Program-made: the position numbers and the translations under genes | NCBI GenBank assembly: GCA_010672925.1 | Contig: JAAHFP010000022.1 | Span: forward strand, 1 to 64,000 | Direction: 5' to 3' | DNA from: Symploca sp. SIO1C2 | GTDB lineage: Bacteria > Cyanobacteriota > Cyanobacteriia > Cyanobacteriales > Coleofasciculaceae | Length of the DNA stretch: 64,000 bases | Shown here: positions 1 through 8,164 of the stretch, in pieces | Layout: every line of letters starts with the position of its first letter | Numbering within the stretch: position 1 is the stretch's first letter | The notes under the pieces: generated by a model | Told to the model about the DNA's origin: nothing | What the model saw: only the letters and a program-made list of their open reading frames with translations | Databases searched by the model: none

Positions 1-1
1 A

Positions 2-220
2 AATGCTGGCTTGAAAGTAATAGCTGTAAATCCAAATGGCACAAGCCAAGAATGTTCTAGCTGTGGTCACAAAGTCAAAAAGCTCCTATCCCAAAGAATG
101 CATAATTGTCCGGTCTGTCATACCAGTTTATGCAGGGACTTGAATGCAGCTATAAACATCAAGAACCGTGGGGCGCACGGTCTTAAAGCTCAGATAATGT
201 CTTCAATGAAGAGTCTCTGA
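2..220 (+). pseudogene. tnpB: TnpB C-terminal part, cut by window edge
   Basis: This is the last 72 codons of an IS200/IS605 TnpB (RNA-guided nuclease relative). The reading frame is already open at base 2, so the start lies outside the window. The sequence shows the zinc ribbon (CSSCGHK ... CPVC) and the RuvC-III Asp in CRDLNAAINI, both standard for the family's C-terminus. The stop at 218-220 is followed at once by the element's right-end hairpin. Whether the upstream part is intact cannot be seen. Confidence 0.9.
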
Positions 221-224
221 GAAG

Positions 225-253
225 CCTACACTTACTCGTTCCAGAAGTGTAGG
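225..253 (+). mobile_element. IS200/IS605 right-end hairpin
   Basis: A perfect 9-bp inverted repeat, CCTACACTT at 225-233 and AAGTGTAGG at 245-253, lies 5 bp after the tnpB stop. This is the typical sub-terminal hairpin of an IS200/IS605 right end. It marks the boundary where the element entered the integrase gene that follows. Confidence 0.75.
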
Positions 254-1105
254 TACGTCACTGAGTACAAGGCAAAAAAGGTCTACAGCCGAACATTGAA
301 CAAGTACAAGGGCTTAGCTAAACATATTCAGTCATTTTTTGGAAATAAATCTGCAAACCTTGTTAAAGAAAGGGATGCGGAAAATTTTGCAGATTGGCTT
401 GGGGAAGCTTTAACCCCTACAACTGTCAAGGAGAGAGTGGGACTGCTTAAAGCTTGCTATGACTGGGGACTAAAACAAAAACTTGTTACAGAGAACCCTT
501 GGGAAGATATCACAGTTAGGGTTCCCCCTAAACAACGCCCAAATCCATTTTCTAGAAAGGAAGTAGCTGCTATCCTCAACGGGTTTAGAAATCACCCTAA
601 ATATAACTACTATGCCGACTACGTAGAGTTTTTGCTGGGGACAGGTTGTCGAATCAGCGAGGCTATTGGCTTAAGATGGAAGCAGTGCAAGCCTGATTGC
701 ACTGGATGTTGGAGCTCAGAAACTTTGACCAGAGGAATACGCAAAGAGACAAAAACAGGACGCGATCGCTACCTTCCTCTTACTCCTCACCTGACACAAG
801 TTTTGCTAAACAGGAAAGATGATTCGGCTCAAGCTGAGGACTTGGTATTTACCACGCCACAAGGTAACCCCATCGATGATCACAATTTTCGCAACAGGGC
901 TTGGAAAAAAATACTAAATCAGCTAAATATTGAGTACCGAAAGCCTTATGCTTGCCGTGCTACTTTCGTTAGCCATGCTTTAGATGCAGGAATGAATCCT
1001 GTTGATGTAGCAGAATTGACGGGGCACAATGTGAGAGCGCTCTACGAGCACTATGCTGGAAGTATCCAATCACGTCCAAAACTGCCAGAGTTGTATAAAA
1101 CTTAG
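254..1105 (+). pseudogene. int: Tyrosine recombinase (phage integrase), 5' end lost to IS insertion
   Basis: Site-specific tyrosine recombinase, expected to integrate and excise the element. Counted from a TTG at 296 the product is 269 residues: a SAM-like core-binding part (about 1-75) and a catalytic domain (about 85-265). Catalytic residues are R119 (CRISEAIGLRW), K153, R221, H244 and Y253; the usual first His of HxxR is Tyr218, a tolerated change in many phage integrases. The frame is open back to the tnpB stop with no ATG and no ribosome site, and the N-terminal arm-binding domain is missing. The IS200/IS605 right end directly abuts it, so I infer that insertion removed the 5' end. The rest of the frame is undamaged, so the event may be recent. 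Confidence 0.8.
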
Positions 1106-1121
1106 AACTACATCTTTGGCG

Positions 1122-1409
1122 TCAACGCTTTCTCCTTGGTAAAGGCTGATTGTCTAATCGATTTGCCAAATAGAATGCGATCGCTCTTTGATGTTCTTCG
1201 CTGTTTACTTCTCCACTACATTGCACCAAATTTAGGAGTAGCAAACGATTATAAAAATAGCGACCACCAAAAGATACAAAGTGAATTCCTTTTACCCACT
1301 GTTGGCGTTGCTTGTTAATTGTATTTCTGTGACACTTCAAAAGTTCAGCTGCTTCCTTGGTGTCAACAAAGTCAAACTCAACTAATGTCCCTTTGGTCAC
1401 CTTTACCAT
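1122..1409 (-). CDS. Excisionase-like helix-turn-helix protein
   Basis: Small DNA-binding protein of 95 residues. I chose the ATG at 1409 because the region upstream is coding in another frame (the 47-residue gene at 1432-1575). The core, FVDTKEAAELLKCHRNTI followed by a wing-like stretch with an aromatic FGGRYFYN, resembles the winged HTH of phage excisionases and MerR-like recombination directionality factors. The position convergent to the integrase supports a role in excision. The family call rests on pattern and place only. Confidence 0.6.
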   Translation of the reverse strand: MVKVTKGTLVEFDFVDTKEAAELLKCHRNTINKQRQQWVKGIHFVSFGGRYFYNRLLLLNLVQCSGEVNSEEHQRAIAFYLANRLDNQPLPRRKR

Positions 1410-1431
1410 CCCAATCGCTACAGGCTTGCTT

Positions 1432-1575
1432 TTACCAATCCCAGCTATTATGGTGAAATTGGCACAGTAGAGGCACTCCAAAGAATTTTCTCTCAACCCA
1501 GAAATGACAATATTGACAAAGTGAACAAGGCTCAACAGCTTTTTCTTGTTTAGGAAGTGCTTTCAGTTTTTCCAA
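1432..1575 (-). CDS. Small Cys/His-rich (zinc-finger-like) protein, 47 aa
   Basis: A 47-codon frame starting at TTG 1575 (CTG at 1578 is the alternative) and ending 22 bp before the excisionase-like ATG. It has CSLCQYCHF followed by LLCQFHH, giving Cys-x2-Cys-x2-Cys and Cys-x2-His-His ligands spaced as in a small zinc ribbon. It is probably co-transcribed with the excisionase-like gene. A longer frame through this stretch in the excisionase phase exists, but it lacks these ordered ligands. Confidence 0.5.
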   Translation of the reverse strand: MEKLKALPKQEKAVEPCSLCQYCHFWVERKFFGVPLLCQFHHNSWDW

Positions 1576-1709
1576 CAGTAACTGTCGGGCTTGGCTTTTG
1601 TTTGTTATTTATAGTTGTTCACGGCACAAAATAACACATTATTGAACTATGATAGCATATTTTGTTAAAAGTGATAAGATTTATGCATCATCAGCAAGAT
1701 ATGTGACCT
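1576..1709. promoter_or_regulatory. Divergent promoter region
   Basis: This 134-bp AT-rich gap separates the leftward excisionase pair from the rightward HTH gene at 1710 and must hold promoters for both. I see AT-rich hexamers around 1640-1680 but no pair of boxes good enough to call. Confidence 0.35.
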
Positions 1710-2360
1710 ATGGGGAAACAACGCTCCCAACGTCGAGTATCAGAAGGATACAGAAGACGCTTACAAACCTGGACTCAAGAAGCCATAAATGAATCTAACC
1801 TGAGCTACAGGGATTTTATTGAAAAAGTTATTAGAGAGACAGGAGTTAAAATCTCTTACGGTGGCCTTCAATGTTGGATTAAGGGGCAGGTCAAAAACGA
1901 AATTTCGGAAAAGTCTATCTTGGCAATCTCCAAATACAGGGGGGACGCAAATATTGAAGTCACCCGTCAATGGCTATGGGGAGATGATTTTCCAAAACCT
2001 GACAAAGAATTAGGGAAAATCTTAGCTTGGCTCAAACAGGCTAAACCTGAAGATGTGGCACAGGTAGTCCAAGCAGGGGCAAATGTACTAGCTGAAGCTG
2101 TCAAGGAAGAATCGGTTGTTCTACCCGCGATCGCAATTACAGCACAAGAAGCTGGAATCTCCTTTGAGGAGATCGTTCAAAGCTCTGTACTAGACAGACC
2201 AGGCAGACAACTAGCTGAGCTATACCTGGAAGGGACAGTTGAAGATGTCCACATTGGGGTTAAGGCAGAGTTGGAAGCTGCACTGAAACAGCTTATCAAG
2301 GAAGTTAAGGGGAGTAAAGATAGTAAAAATGTTGGGGAACAGAATGAGAAAAGTGCTTAG
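1710..2360 (+). CDS. Phage-type DNA-binding protein, N-terminal domain shared with 9755-10504
   Basis: 216-residue predicted cytoplasmic regulator. Residues about 14-95 form a helical DNA-binding-like domain (RRRLQTW ... TGVKISYGGLQCWIKG ... WLWGDDF). The same spacing recurs at the C-terminus of the 249-residue protein at 9755-10504 (KRHLKQW ... AGVKVSTEMLRAWKEG ... SWLVHG), so the two are domain paralogues. The C-terminal half is acidic and helical with no recognised motif. Its position divergent to the excisionase pair suggests lysogeny control. No known function is claimed. Confidence 0.6.
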   Translation: MGKQRSQRRVSEGYRRRLQTWTQEAINESNLSYRDFIEKVIRETGVKISYGGLQCWIKGQVKNEISEKSILAISKYRGDANIEVTRQWLWGDDFPKPDKELGKILAWLKQAKPEDVAQVVQAGANVLAEAVKEESVVLPAIAITAQEAGISFEEIVQSSVLDRPGRQLAELYLEGTVEDVHIGVKAELEAALKQLIKEVKGSKDSKNVGEQNEKSA

Positions 2361-2393
2361 GGGGTGAACTCCGAGCAACGAAAAGGACCAAAA

Positions 2394-2626
2394 TCTTGTC
2401 AAAGCTATATACTATCTGGGTTTTAGGGCAATTGAGCAACCATCATCGACACCACTCGCCAAATCGCTGAAACCATTGATTTCTCGTTGAGTGGTGTCGA
2501 TGCCTTACAGGGAGAGAGTTTGAGGGGTGTGTTTTTCTCAATTTTTGGGTGGATGTGGTAAGATTTTTGGAGTGGTGTCGATTTTGCGTCTGAAACCCTT
2601 ACTGGGTAAGGCTCCCTCAACGACCT
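2394..2626 (+). promoter_or_regulatory. CRISPR leader A with three GAGTGGTGTCGAT sites
   Basis: Leader of array A. It matches the leader of array B (6311-6544) over its full length and that of array C (29353-29534) over about 180 bp. A 13-bp motif occurs three times: inverted at 2445-2457, direct at 2489-2501 and direct at 2570-2582. An extended -10 box (TG-n-TAAGAT at 2556-2564) places the likely transcription start on the third site. The array-proximal part shares a CTGAAACCCTTAC block with the array D leader. Confidence 0.75.
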
Positions 2627-2815
2627 CTTCCCACTCGCTGGGAAAACTACTTGAATGGAAACCATGTTGTTCCTGAGGCATTTCGGTCTCAGAGGTTTTC
2701 GATGCTTCCCACTCGCTGGGAAAACTACTTGAATGGAAACTCATCGACTCCATCGGGATCCAATTCAGCGGTTTGATGACTTCCCACTCGCAGGGAAAAC
2801 TAATTGAATAGAGAG
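2627..2815 (+). CRISPR. CRISPR array A: 3 repeats, 2 spacers
   Basis: 36-bp repeats at 2627-2662, 2705-2740 and 2780-2815; they begin CTTCCCACTCGCTGGG and end CTTGAATGGAAAC. Spacers are 42 and 39 bp. The last repeat is degenerate (ends TAATTGAATAGAGAG), as expected at the leader-distal end. The repeat can form a 6-bp stem (TTCCCA/TGGGAA) with a 5-nt loop. No cas gene is adjacent, so it must depend on Cas proteins made elsewhere, most likely the type III-B set at 35-47 kb, whose repeat is closely related. Confidence 0.95.
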
Positions 2816-2831
2816 CGTTTTCTCTCGTCTC

Positions 2832-2855
2832 GCCTCTGGCATCTTTGCTAGGGGC
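2832..2855 (+). terminator. Hairpin after array A
   Basis: GCCTCTGGCA and TGCTAGGGGC pair over 10 bp (two G-T pairs) with a TCTT loop, followed by TATTTT. It probably ends the array transcript. A near-identical hairpin lies beyond array C at 28979-29002. Confidence 0.45.
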
Positions 2856-2967
2856 TATTTTGATGGGAGATTACAAGCAGTATTTGTGATAACAATACCA
2901 ACCCAGTGGCAAGAGCCAGAAACGCTGGAACTACTGAAAAATGGTTGTTGTGGAAAACTATAGTCTT

Positions 2968-3161
2968 TGAGTAAATATACTTATGCTGGCTAAAGCATAG
3001 ATTATTGATATGGACGCTTGCACTTAGAAGATCTGGATTTGCGGATTAATTGATCGTGCTTGCCTGAAGATCTGATTACGGGAGTCTTCTTCTGCTAATC
3101 AACCAATCCAATCTGCCGATTGTAGTTATCTATGCTTTAGCCGGACTAAGCATTTTTACTT
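2968..3161. mobile_element. MITE-like element, copy 1 (194 bp)
   Basis: A non-coding block bounded by about 37-bp imperfect terminal inverted repeats; the inner part GGCTAAAGCATAGAT is the most conserved. Related copies lie at 5395-5604 and, inverted, at 55305-55514. Copies 1 and 2 also share about 80 bp left of the inverted repeat, so the mobile or duplicated unit there may be larger. It contains no transposase. Confidence 0.7.
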
Positions 3162-3268
3162 ATGTTCAATGTCGGTAATATACGGGTTTTTGTCGCACAA
3201 AAAATCCCCCACAGGTTATGCAAGGGGAAATGGCTTTGATTTGGTTCAGGGAAAGTGTCAAATACGGC

Positions 3269-3997
3269 TTACCAAACCAGCTCTTCAAGGATGCTGTCTG
3301 GATATGTTCCTACTACACCAAATCGCGGGTCATTCACTTTCTGAGGAGAAATGCCTTTCTGTCGGCACAGGGCGCTTGCTTTGCGTCCTTGTGACTTCAT
3401 CCATTGGATGCTTTCCTTAACACCTTTGAGGTTACAGTAGCCAGCGATTGAATACCAGTAACCATGCCCGTTCTTGAAACGCTCTAGCTCTGTAGCATTA
3501 GCCTGAGTCTCCATGTCCACAGCTTCCAATAGATGCTGTTGCTCTGTCAATTGCTGCTTGAGTGCGAAATTTTCTTCCTCAAGGTTGGCTAAGCGTTGTT
3601 CGTGTTGTTTTGCGATCGCTAGCGACTGCTCAAACAGTTCGATAGTGGAAAGTGGCTTTTGGATGGCGGTACTGGTGACTTGGTAGCCAGCAAGCTTATG
3701 TAGAAACATCCGAACCCCAGCCTTGAGAAGTTGCTTTGCTATTTTTGGGTTGTCGTCAACAATCCAGTCAGTAATCAAATCTTCTGTTACGAGTCGAACG
3801 GTTCGTGTCCCTTTACTGGTGGGGATTTTTGCGCTATTTTCCTCTTCTTTCTGAACGGTTTTAAGTCTGTCGTGAATGCTCGATTTTGCCTTTCCACTCA
3901 TCCGTGCATATCCACTGACTGAGCAAAAAGACTCTCCTGTTTCGGTATTGATTAAGATTTCAATTCCGTCTTCTGACTTGAAAGTTGTAAGATCCAT
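3269..3997 (-). CDS. Phage antirepressor-like protein
   Basis: 242-residue protein. I chose ATG 3997 because an AGGT-containing site lies about 7 nt upstream. Three parts are visible: an N-terminal domain (about 1-105, SVSGYARMSGKAKSSIHDR), a coiled coil (about 120-165), and a C-terminal domain (GHGYWYSIAGYCNLKG ... DPRFGVVGTYPDSILEE) of the kind found in phage-encoded antirepressor and Bro-like proteins of cyanobacteria. Such proteins relieve repressor control during induction. It stands alone on the minus strand. Confidence 0.55.
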   Translation of the reverse strand: MDLTTFKSEDGIEILINTETGESFCSVSGYARMSGKAKSSIHDRLKTVQKEEENSAKIPTSKGTRTVRLVTEDLITDWIVDDNPKIAKQLLKAGVRMFLHKLAGYQVTSTAIQKPLSTIELFEQSLAIAKQHEQRLANLEEENFALKQQLTEQQHLLEAVDMETQANATELERFKNGHGYWYSIAGYCNLKGVKESIQWMKSQGRKASALCRQKGISPQKVNDPRFGVVGTYPDSILEELVW

Positions 3998-4071
3998 GTG
4001 TAGACCTGCTATATAGGTTTGCCACGCCACAGAGCTAGTGACTCGTGTGGCATTCTCTCTATTATTTTATG

Positions 4072-4175
4072 TCACATGATAATTAGTTTAGTGAATTTTA
4101 ATTCAAAATTCAGCAAGGCCGGTATGAGCTGAGGAGGTTTGCTTGTACCGATTGGGGTGATTGCAATCTTTGGTT
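4072..4175 (-). pseudogene. C-terminal coding remnant (unit 1)
   Basis: The minus strand reads LEPKIAITPIGTSKPPQLIP..LLNF and stops at 4072. It matches the remnant at 5039-5240 (LEPGNAINPSVTDKPPQLIH..LLNF). Conservation at the protein level suggests a once-functional gene of unknown identity, left behind in both copies of a duplicated unit with the Uma2 genes. Confidence 0.4.
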
Positions 4176-4186
4176 CTAATGAGAAA

Positions 4187-4275
4187 TCGATATTTTTTTT
4201 AAGTACAAAGTACTCAGTCCCCTCCATTAAAAATAGCTGAAATCCTTACGGAGCAAGGGAACGACCGATTCAACG
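4187..4275 (-). repeat. Relic of the array D leader
   Basis: These 89 bp match the CRISPR array D leader at 45330-45418 from start to end: a GATATTTTTTTT run, the palindrome AAGTACAAAGTACTC, a GCTGAAA(C/T)CCTTAC block and GGAACGACCGAT(C/T)CAACG. No repeat follows it here, but a lone array D-type repeat lies at 5254-5289. The right boundary passes directly into a MITE end. Confidence 0.8.
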
Positions 4276-4333
4276 TATGCTTTAGCTCGACTGAGTATTT
4301 TTACTTATCATATTCAAGACATATTACCTGTTT

Positions 4334-4912
4334 TCAATCTTCCTCCAAAACCTGTTCAGCAGTCAGTTTCAGCTCAGGAAAAGTTGGAGAAATAATCTGC
4401 TGATTGCCAGTGAACTCAGTTGCTTGATAACTACCATTGACCAACACCAGTAACATTACAACCCTTGCTTGTGGATCTACAATCCAGTATTCCCAAATGC
4501 CTCGCTGCTCATACTGTTGTCGCTTCTCAATGTAATCGCGTTTGTAGTTATTATCCCTTTGGCTTTTGTAGGGGCTGACTACTTCAACCACTAACTGTGG
4601 GGGAGGCATGTCGAGAGTGATAGTTAGCCGCTTGTCTGGTCTTGAAAGATGCTCCTCTCTCCGTACTACTAAGTCAGGGAAGCGATTTTGTGTTTTGCCA
4701 ATTACTTGCAGCTCACAGGTATGGCATCTAACTAAACGCGGGTTAACAAACTGGGCTAACTTATACATTAGCCAGACGGCTATCCAATCGTTGTTATCAG
4801 TTTCCGATGGCACTGGTATTAGTTCCCCATCGCATAGTTCATAACGGTTATCAGTACCATCGTCATATTCAAGGTATTGCTCAAAGGTTAGCTTGACTGG
4901 TGTTTGGGTCAT
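4334..4912 (-). CDS. Uma2 family endonuclease, copy 1
   Basis: 192 residues, the usual size for Uma2 (DUF820), a cyanobacterial family with a PD-(D/E)xK restriction-endonuclease fold. Visible motifs are [13 protein letters not shown] (about 22-34), FPDLVV (about 78-83), [11 protein letters not shown] (about 106-116) and [14 protein letters not shown] (about 133-146); the Asp and the Glu-x-Val supply the putative metal site. Its biological role is not established. It lies in a duplicated unit with the copy at 5631-6209. Confidence 0.85.
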   Translation of the reverse strand: MTQTPVKLTFEQYLEYDDGTDNRYELCDGELIPVPSETDNNDWIAVWLMYKLAQFVNPRLVRCHTCELQVIGKTQNRFPDLVVRREEHLSRPDKRLTITLDMPPPQLVVEVVSPYKSQRDNNYKRDYIEKRQQYEQRGIWEYWIVDPQARVVMLLVLVNGSYQATEFTGNQQIISPTFPELKLTAEQVLEED

Positions 4913-5038
4913 CGAACTACTCCAAGCCTACATTGATCTATTTTGAACCCAAAGTGGGAAGAGTACAGAGGTGTGGAAGACACATCAATGAAATTTGGCT
5001 TTTTCCCAGGGCGACCTAAATCTAACTGCTGGTTATAT

Positions 5039-5240
5039 TTACTCGAAATAGTTAGTTGAGTGAATTTTGACTAAAAAATTCAGTAAGGCATGTATTAGCT
5101 GAGGAGGTTTGTCTGTAACGCTTGGATTGATTGCATTCCCTGGTTCTAGTGCAAAAAGCTGACCTTTGTTGGGAGTTAGCTTTTTGAGGTCAGGTAGTGT
5201 CCTCAGGGATTGGGGAAGCAGGTTGGTGCTATGGCTGAAC
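5039..5240 (-). pseudogene. C-terminal coding remnant (unit 2)
   Basis: The minus strand encodes LPDLKKLTPNKGQLFALEPG continuing to KIHSTNYFE and a stop at 5039. Its last 40 residues match the remnant at 4072-4175. The open frame continues upstream only by running through a CRISPR repeat (translated as SPHSLRKLIEWK), so the native start is lost. I do not recognise the family. Confidence 0.4.
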
Positions 5241-5253
5241 TTCACGAGGAGTT

Positions 5254-5289
5254 GTTTCCATTCAATTAGTTTCCGCAGCGAGTGGGGAC
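5254..5289 (-). repeat. Solo CRISPR repeat of array D type
   Basis: 36 bp matching the array D repeat (43770-45278) at 34 positions; the differences are a C-to-G change in the stem and the last base. It stands alone, with no second repeat on either side. Together with the leader relic at 4187-4275 it looks like debris of a CRISPR locus of the III-B type. Confidence 0.85.
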
Positions 5290-5394
5290 TCTTTACTACT
5301 GATGCCATCGTTGTGATAAAAATACCAACCCAGCTGGAAGATACAGAAACCCTGAAACTACCGGAAAATCGTGATTGTGGAAAACTACAGATTT

Positions 5395-5604
5395 TGAGTA
5401 AAAATACTTGTGCTGGCTAAAGCATAGATAATTGATGTGGCACACTCATTGGTTAAAATTGGGTGTTTCGGATCGCCACAGTCGGGATCTTCGGATCGCG
5501 TTTACCGAGATATTTCGTTTATCGGATTACTCTGACTTTGGCTAACCAATCCAGCGGGCGCTGTTATTGGTCTATGCTTTAGCCGGACTGAGTATTTTTA
5601 CTTA
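5395..5604. mobile_element. MITE-like element, copy 2 (210 bp)
   Basis: Terminal inverted repeats TGAGTAAAAATACTTGTGC and TGAGTATTTTTACTTA flank a non-coding core. The right half matches the left half of the copy at 55305-55514, which is therefore inverted. A broken right end of the same element, 4277-4318, precedes Uma2 copy 1. Confidence 0.75.
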
Positions 5605-5630
5605 TCATATTCAAGATACATTTCCTGTTT

Positions 5631-6209
5631 TTAACCTGCCTCCAAAACCTGTTCAGCAGTCAGTTTCAACTTAGGAAAAGTCCGAGAAATAATTCGCTGA
5701 TTGCCGGAAAACTCAGTTGCTTGATAACTACCATTCACTAACAGCAGTACAATCACAACTTTTGCTTGTGGGTCAATAATCCAGTATTCAGGAATGCCCC
5801 GTTGCTCATACTGCTGTCGCTTCTCAATGTAATCACGTTTGTAGTTGTCATCATTTTGGTTACGGTAGGGGCTAACCACCTCAACAACTAACCGTGGGGG
5901 AGGCATACCGAGGGTGATAGTTTGCCGCTTCCTGGTTAGTTCAAGGTGTTCCTCTCTCAATACCACCAAGTCAGGGAAGCGGTTTTGAGTCTTACCTAAA
6001 ACTTGTAACTCACAGGTACACTGACGTATCAGCAAAAAGTTAATGATTTTTGCTAATTCGTACATCAAACGTAGGGTTCTACAGGTATTTTCTCCACTTT
6101 CTGGTGGCACTTTGGCTAACTCTCCATTGCATAGTTCATAGCGGTTATCTGTGCCATCGTAATATTCGAGGTATTGCTCAAAGGTCAGTTTTACTGGTGT
6201 TTGGGTCAT
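5631..6209 (-). CDS. Uma2 family endonuclease, copy 2
   Basis: 192-residue paralogue of the protein at 4334-4912, roughly three-quarters identical, with the same motifs ([31 protein letters not shown]). The flanks are also duplicated: the stretch upstream of both start codons (CTCCAAGCCTACATT) and the MITE right end downstream of both. The pair therefore arose by segmental duplication, and both frames remain intact. Confidence 0.85.
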   Translation of the reverse strand: MTQTPVKLTFEQYLEYYDGTDNRYELCNGELAKVPPESGENTCRTLRLMYELAKIINFLLIRQCTCELQVLGKTQNRFPDLVVLREEHLELTRKRQTITLGMPPPRLVVEVVSPYRNQNDDNYKRDYIEKRQQYEQRGIPEYWIIDPQAKVVIVLLLVNGSYQATEFSGNQRIISRTFPKLKLTAEQVLEAG

Positions 6210-6310
6210 CGAACTGCTCCAAGCCTACATTTATCTATTTTGAACCCAAAGTGGGAAGAGTGCAGAGGTATGGAAGGCACATCCAACATTAGCGAGGGAA
6301 AGCCGCCAAA

Positions 6311-6544
6311 CTCTTGTTAAAGCTATATACCATCTGAGTTTGAGGGCAATTTTTCAACCATCATCGACACCACCCGGCAAATCGCTGAAACCATTGACTT
6401 CTCGTTGAGTGGTGTCGATGCCTTACAGGGAGAGGGTTTGAGGGGTGTGTTTTGAGCAATTTTAGAGAGGATATGGTAAGATTTTTGGAGTGGTGTCGAT
6501 TTGGCGGCTGAAACCCTTACTGGGTAAGGCTCCCTCAACGACCT
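6311..6544 (+). promoter_or_regulatory. CRISPR leader B
   Basis: Near-copy of leader A. The 13-bp motif occurs inverted at 6363-6375 (one mismatch), direct at 6407-6419 and direct at 6488-6500. The extended -10 box TAAGAT is at 6477-6482, again placing the start of transcription on the third motif. Confidence 0.75.
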
Positions 6545-6794
6545 CTTCCCACTTGCTGGGAAAACTACTTGAATGGAAACATCTTTGTACCATTGTCGTT
6601 GGCTTTGAACATCTGCCTTCCCACTTGCTGGGAAAACTACTTGAATGGAAACCCTGGAGTTCCTTGGTAGGTAAACTCAACCGTGACTTCCCACTTGCTG
6701 GGAAAACTACTTGAATAGAAACTCTGGCTCATATTTTTGGGTTGGTGTGGATTCTTGCCTTCCCACTCGCTGGGAAAACTGTTTGACTGGCTAG
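6545..6794 (+). CRISPR. CRISPR array B: 4 repeats, 3 spacers
   Basis: Repeats at 6545-6580, 6617-6652, 6687-6722 and a degenerate one at 6759-6794. Spacers are 36, 34 and 36 bp. The repeat differs from array A by a C-to-T change in the hairpin loop (CTTGC). There are no cas genes nearby. The leader lies on the left, so transcription is rightward. Confidence 0.95.
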
Positions 6795-6894
6795 GTGTAG
6801 GGACTAGCTGATCGACGGGTAACAAATCTACCTTTTGCTCTTTTCCTTTGGCCGTATGATTGTGTGCAACTTTGAATTTTCGATGGACTTGGAA

Positions 6895-7062
6895 TCATGA
6901 TATAGCAATGGTCTTAGCCACCTTAGAGCGGGTTATTTCGATGTACTGTTTAGCTGCTTGATTTCGGAGGCAATCTGGGTATATTAACATTACTGCTTGT
7001 GTTTTGACGCTCCCTAGTGAAACTTCATGGCGAAGTGCTTTTTGAATGATAAGATCGTTCAT
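6895..7062 (-). CDS. Small protein, 55 aa, unknown
   Basis: Begins MNDLIIQKALRHEVSLGS and ends SKVAKTIAIS. The start is supported by a strong ribosome site, AGGAAGG, 7 nt before the ATG at 7062. The mix of charged and hydrophobic residues suggests a compact helical protein. It lies 130 bp downstream of the GIY-YIG/antirepressor gene on the same strand and may share its transcript. I do not recognise the family. Confidence 0.6.
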   Translation of the reverse strand: MNDLIIQKALRHEVSLGSVKTQAVMLIYPDCLRNQAAKQYIEITRSKVAKTIAIS

Positions 7063-7191
7063 GTAAATCCTTCCTGATTAAGGGTTTGCCGCACCCCAAA
7101 GGTAACGACTCGTGGCGACTTTTCCTTTTATCACATACTAATCAAAAGCAATATAGGTTGAGCGAAGGCAAAACGCTTGTCACTCAAGCTG

Positions 7192-7866
7192 CTATTGGAG
7201 GGACAAAAATTTTAAAGAGTTTGCGATCGCTTCTGCAATCTCTTTCGGTGCTGGTAGCTGAGGTCTTATGGGATTAGATTTTTCTGCTACATCCAAAAGT
7301 GAGGTTCTTACAGCTTTAGCCACTTCCGAATCCCGTAGCAGCATCCCTAATCTTAACGCAGTACGAGGTGTCCAAATAGTTAATGAAGGTGATTTTGATC
7401 TTAGGTCAACAATTGACCCAACATCCTTCAACTGCTGACCCGTCAAAACATCTAGCCCATCTGACTCCAGCTCTTCCTTGTTGTTTTTAACAGTTGACTT
7501 TACAGTATCTTTTGGCACTTCATAAAATTCTGCCATTTGTTCGGTGGTCGCAATCCTGGTTTCTACCCACAAAGCAAAATACAGCGTTTTGACCTTGTTC
7601 AAAATTTCTTGCGAGAAACATTTATCAGTTGTCCATTGCGGGCTGACTTCCAACCAGGCAATCTTGACGCCACCAATGTTACTAAGTTCATAAAAATGGT
7701 GGTGACTTACCCACCTTTGCCTTGGGTTAATGGAATGCCCTATATACTGAACCACACCCTGAGTATCAATCACAAAGTATATGGAGGGCGTGGTGGGGAG
7801 CTGCGATCGCTTACTGAGTGGCACTGAGGGGAGAGTTAGGGGGTTGATGGTTGTTGGGTTAATCAT
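7192..7866 (-). CDS. GIY-YIG domain fused to phage antirepressor-type domain
   Basis: 224 residues from ATG 7866, which overlaps the end of the XRE repressor gene by 8 bp (translational coupling). Residues about 28-95 are a GIY-YIG nuclease-like domain: SIYFV, QYIG at 40-43, Arg49/51 and a possible Glu87. Residues about 100-195 resemble phage antirepressor and Bro proteins (ATTEQMAEFYEVPKDTVKS and WTPRTALRLGMLLRDSEVA). I infer a two-gene switch with its upstream repressor. Whether the nuclease part is active is unclear. Confidence 0.65.
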   Translation of the reverse strand: MINPTTINPLTLPSVPLSKRSQLPTTPSIYFVIDTQGVVQYIGHSINPRQRWVSHHHFYELSNIGGVKIAWLEVSPQWTTDKCFSQEILNKVKTLYFALWVETRIATTEQMAEFYEVPKDTVKSTVKNNKEELESDGLDVLTGQQLKDVGSIVDLRSKSPSLTIWTPRTALRLGMLLRDSEVAKAVRTSLLDVAEKSNPIRPQLPAPKEIAEAIANSLKFLSLQ

Positions 7867-8131
7867 TGCCAACCGCCTCCTCTTCACTCTGTTCGCCTTC
7901 AAATTTAAGTTTCACCCCAAAGTCAATCCCCAGTACTTCTTCTATCTTGCGAAGGTTTTCTAGCGAGAGTGCCCCTTTTAGAGTCTCTTTTTCTATGTCG
8001 TACCAATAGGTGCGGGACATTTTTACTTCTTGACATATTTGTTCCAGAGACTTGTCTGAGTCTAGACGAGCTTGTTTAATACGTTGACCCAAGTTGTTGA
8101 CCTCAATCTCTTTTATCAGTCTGATCCGCAT
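7859..8131 (-). CDS. XRE-family repressor
   Basis: 90 residues from ATG 8131. The helix-turn-helix (GQRIKQARLDSDKSLEQICQEVKMSRTYWYDIE, split about 15-47) is a clear XRE/Cro-CI type domain. It is divergent to the rightward early operon across a region with palindromic TGTACA sites, and it overlaps the antirepressor gene. This is the classic layout of a lysogeny repressor. An upstream start at 8164 is possible but not needed for the domain. Confidence 0.75.
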   Translation of the reverse strand: MRIRLIKEIEVNNLGQRIKQARLDSDKSLEQICQEVKMSRTYWYDIEKETLKGALSLENLRKIEEVLGIDFGVKLKFEGEQSEEEAVGND

Positions 8132-8164
8132 CTTTGTTGTTAACACACAGCCACCTCCATACAT

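Noticed and set aside
2423-6825. Open frames over arrays A and B and their leaders
   Set aside because: They read through repeats and leaders; the shared peptides come from the duplicated leader.
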